Assembly: GCF_003172955.1 (NCBI RefSeq)
Contig: NZ_QGKR01000172.1
Span: forward strand, 1-64,000
Direction: 5' to 3'
DNA length: 64,000 nucleotides
From: Micromonospora acroterricola
Lineage (GTDB): Bacteria; Actinomycetota; Actinomycetes; Mycobacteriales; Micromonosporaceae
Position numbers and translations under genes: made by a program. The notes under the pieces were generated by a model. That model searched no databases and was not told the origin of the DNA. It was given only the letters and a program-made list of their open reading frames with translations. Each line of letters opens with the position of its first letter. Position 1 is the first letter of the stretch. This document shows, piece by piece, positions 63,278 to 64,000 of the stretch.

Positions 63278-63810
63278 CCGTCACCCGCGAGGAGCTGGTC
63301 GCGCTCTGGGGCGAGCGGGGCGTCATCTACTTCCCGGACCAGCGCTTCGAGGCGATCCTCGGCCCGTTGGGGCCGGAGGTGTTCCCGCCGTACGGGGCGC
63401 TGCCCGTCGAGGTGCCGATCCTGTTCACGGTCGACGTGTCGGCGCCCGATGTGGAGCTCTTCTCCACCCTGCGCGTCGAGGTGGGTGACGAGGGGCCGCG
63501 CGCGTACATCGTGCTGGGCAGCTCGCCCGAGGACCCGATGCTGCTGTTCTGCCTGGACGCGGCGACCGGCGCCGTGCTGCTGCTGGACCTCCAGACACCC
63601 AACCTGGAGACCGTCAACAGCAGCCTCGCCGCGTTCGTCGAGTTCCTGTACCGGCTGGGCCAGCTCATCGCCACCGACCCCGGCGGCCGGGAGCGAGCGG
63701 CCCGCGCCGCGCAGATCCGCGCCGGCCTGCGGGAGGTCGACCCGGCGGCGTTCGCCGAGCCGGAGTCCTGGTGGAGCCTGGCGTTCGACGAGCTGGAGTC
63801 CACGACCTGA
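63274..63810 (+). CDS. SUKH-4-like immunity protein
   Basis: 178 residues with LVALWGERGVIYFPDQRF, YIVLGSSPEDPMLLFCLDAA and SSLAAFVEFLYRLGQLIA, matching the SUKH-4 (DUF4261/YwqJ-partner style) immunity group. The GTG start at 63274 overlaps the previous stop (GTGA). A second immunity gene next to one toxin suggests an array of protection genes, or a partner for a toxin encoded elsewhere. Confidence 0.7.
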   Translation: MTVTREELVALWGERGVIYFPDQRFEAILGPLGPEVFPPYGALPVEVPILFTVDVSAPDVELFSTLRVEVGDEGPRAYIVLGSSPEDPMLLFCLDAATGAVLLLDLQTPNLETVNSSLAAFVEFLYRLGQLIATDPGGRERAARAAQIRAGLREVDPAAFAEPESWWSLAFDELESTT

Positions 63811-63829
63811 GCTGATCGCCGGCGGCGCG

Positions 63830-64000
63830 TCAGACCGGGCTGATGTGCGCGGCGAGGACCCGCCAACCGTGGGCGTCGTCGTGGATCCACGTCCGGGTGT
63901 ACCGCAGCCGGGCGGCGAACGGGGCGCCGTCGGACACCCCGGCGACCCGGCCCAGGAAGAACGTCACGCCGGTCGACCCGGAGACGAGCAGGTCCAGCTC
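63830..64000 (-). CDS. C-terminal part of a SnoaL/DUF4440-like (NTF2-fold) protein
   Basis: 56 codons visible, running off the window edge. GAPFAARLRYTRTWIHDDAH and then GWRVLAAHISPV is the typical last strand pair of DUF4440/SnoaL-like proteins. The 5' part lies beyond the window. Confidence 0.65.
   Translation of the reverse strand, partial: ELDLLVSGSTGVTFFLGRVAGVSDGAPFAARLRYTRTWIHDDAHGWRVLAAHISPV

Overview
This window is high-GC actinomycete DNA. The CBM2- and ricin-bearing secreted hydrolases, XRE/BTAD/LacI regulators, DUF5709 protein and type II polyketide genes all fit a Micromonospora-like member of the Micromonosporaceae. No species can be assigned from the sequence alone. I see no rRNA gene, intact tRNA gene, CRISPR array, transposase or origin.

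Layout. (1) 1-5.9 kb: part of a type II PKS cluster, tightly overlapped: biotin carboxyl carrier, biotin carboxylase, an ACP-cyclase didomain protein, a cupin, KS-alpha, KS-beta and an ABM-domain protein. It resembles whiE-type spore pigment loci and probably continues left of the window. (2) 5.9-10 kb: a sialidase-like propeller gene, a stretch of gene remnants (CBM2, LuxR, DUF2000-like) with a 142-bp element bounded by inverted repeats, and a secreted ricin-domain polysaccharide lyase. (3) 10-21.8 kb: a hydrolase and an XRE regulator, then a catabolic block. On the minus strand it carries a class III CoA-transferase, a citryl-CoA-lyase-like protein, LigB, LigA, an MDR oxidoreductase and an aldehyde dehydrogenase. 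Divergently it carries an amidohydrolase, an IclR regulator and a DHA2 transporter. Together these look like uptake or export, ring cleavage and CoA-dependent C-C cleavage of an unidentified aromatic or heteroaromatic compound.

(4) 21.8-35.8 kb: single housekeeping or accessory genes: DUF5709, an ECF sigma factor with a SnoaL-like tail, a WYL regulator divergent from an epoxide hydrolase, a decayed AlkZ-like gene, DUF2071, an aldo/keto reductase, two RibD-type reductases, a GH5 cellulase and a GNAT. (5) 35.8-39.7 kb: a large BTAD regulator. An array of three heptamers at 11-bp spacing lies upstream of both the downstream reductase gene (35237) and the divergent hydrolase gene (38900), pointing to a small local regulon. 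(6) 39.8-46.1 kb: a secreted beta-helix protein; a YeiH-type sulfate exporter with a small membrane protein, a putative leader peptide and a perfect 21-bp palindrome; and a secreted GH99-like protein with two F5/8C domains. (7) 46.1-50.4 kb: an XRE pseudogene with a palindromic repeat inserted in frame, and a 1.1-kb segment carrying a hydrolase that is bracketed by diverged ~230-bp direct repeats. (8) 50.4-60.2 kb: hydrolases, an O-methyltransferase, a GH27 galactosidase, and a LacI-controlled pair (LamG protein and sugar dehydrogenase) behind a perfect 36-bp double operator. (9) 60.3-64 kb: a MOSC protein, then a compact YbaB / WXG-like / membrane / HNH-toxin / two-SUKH-immunity module.

One theme is decay and rearrangement beside intact secreted carbohydrate-active genes, several of which share a promoter motif (CATCGATA). 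Function calls are from reading motifs by eye; no database search was run.
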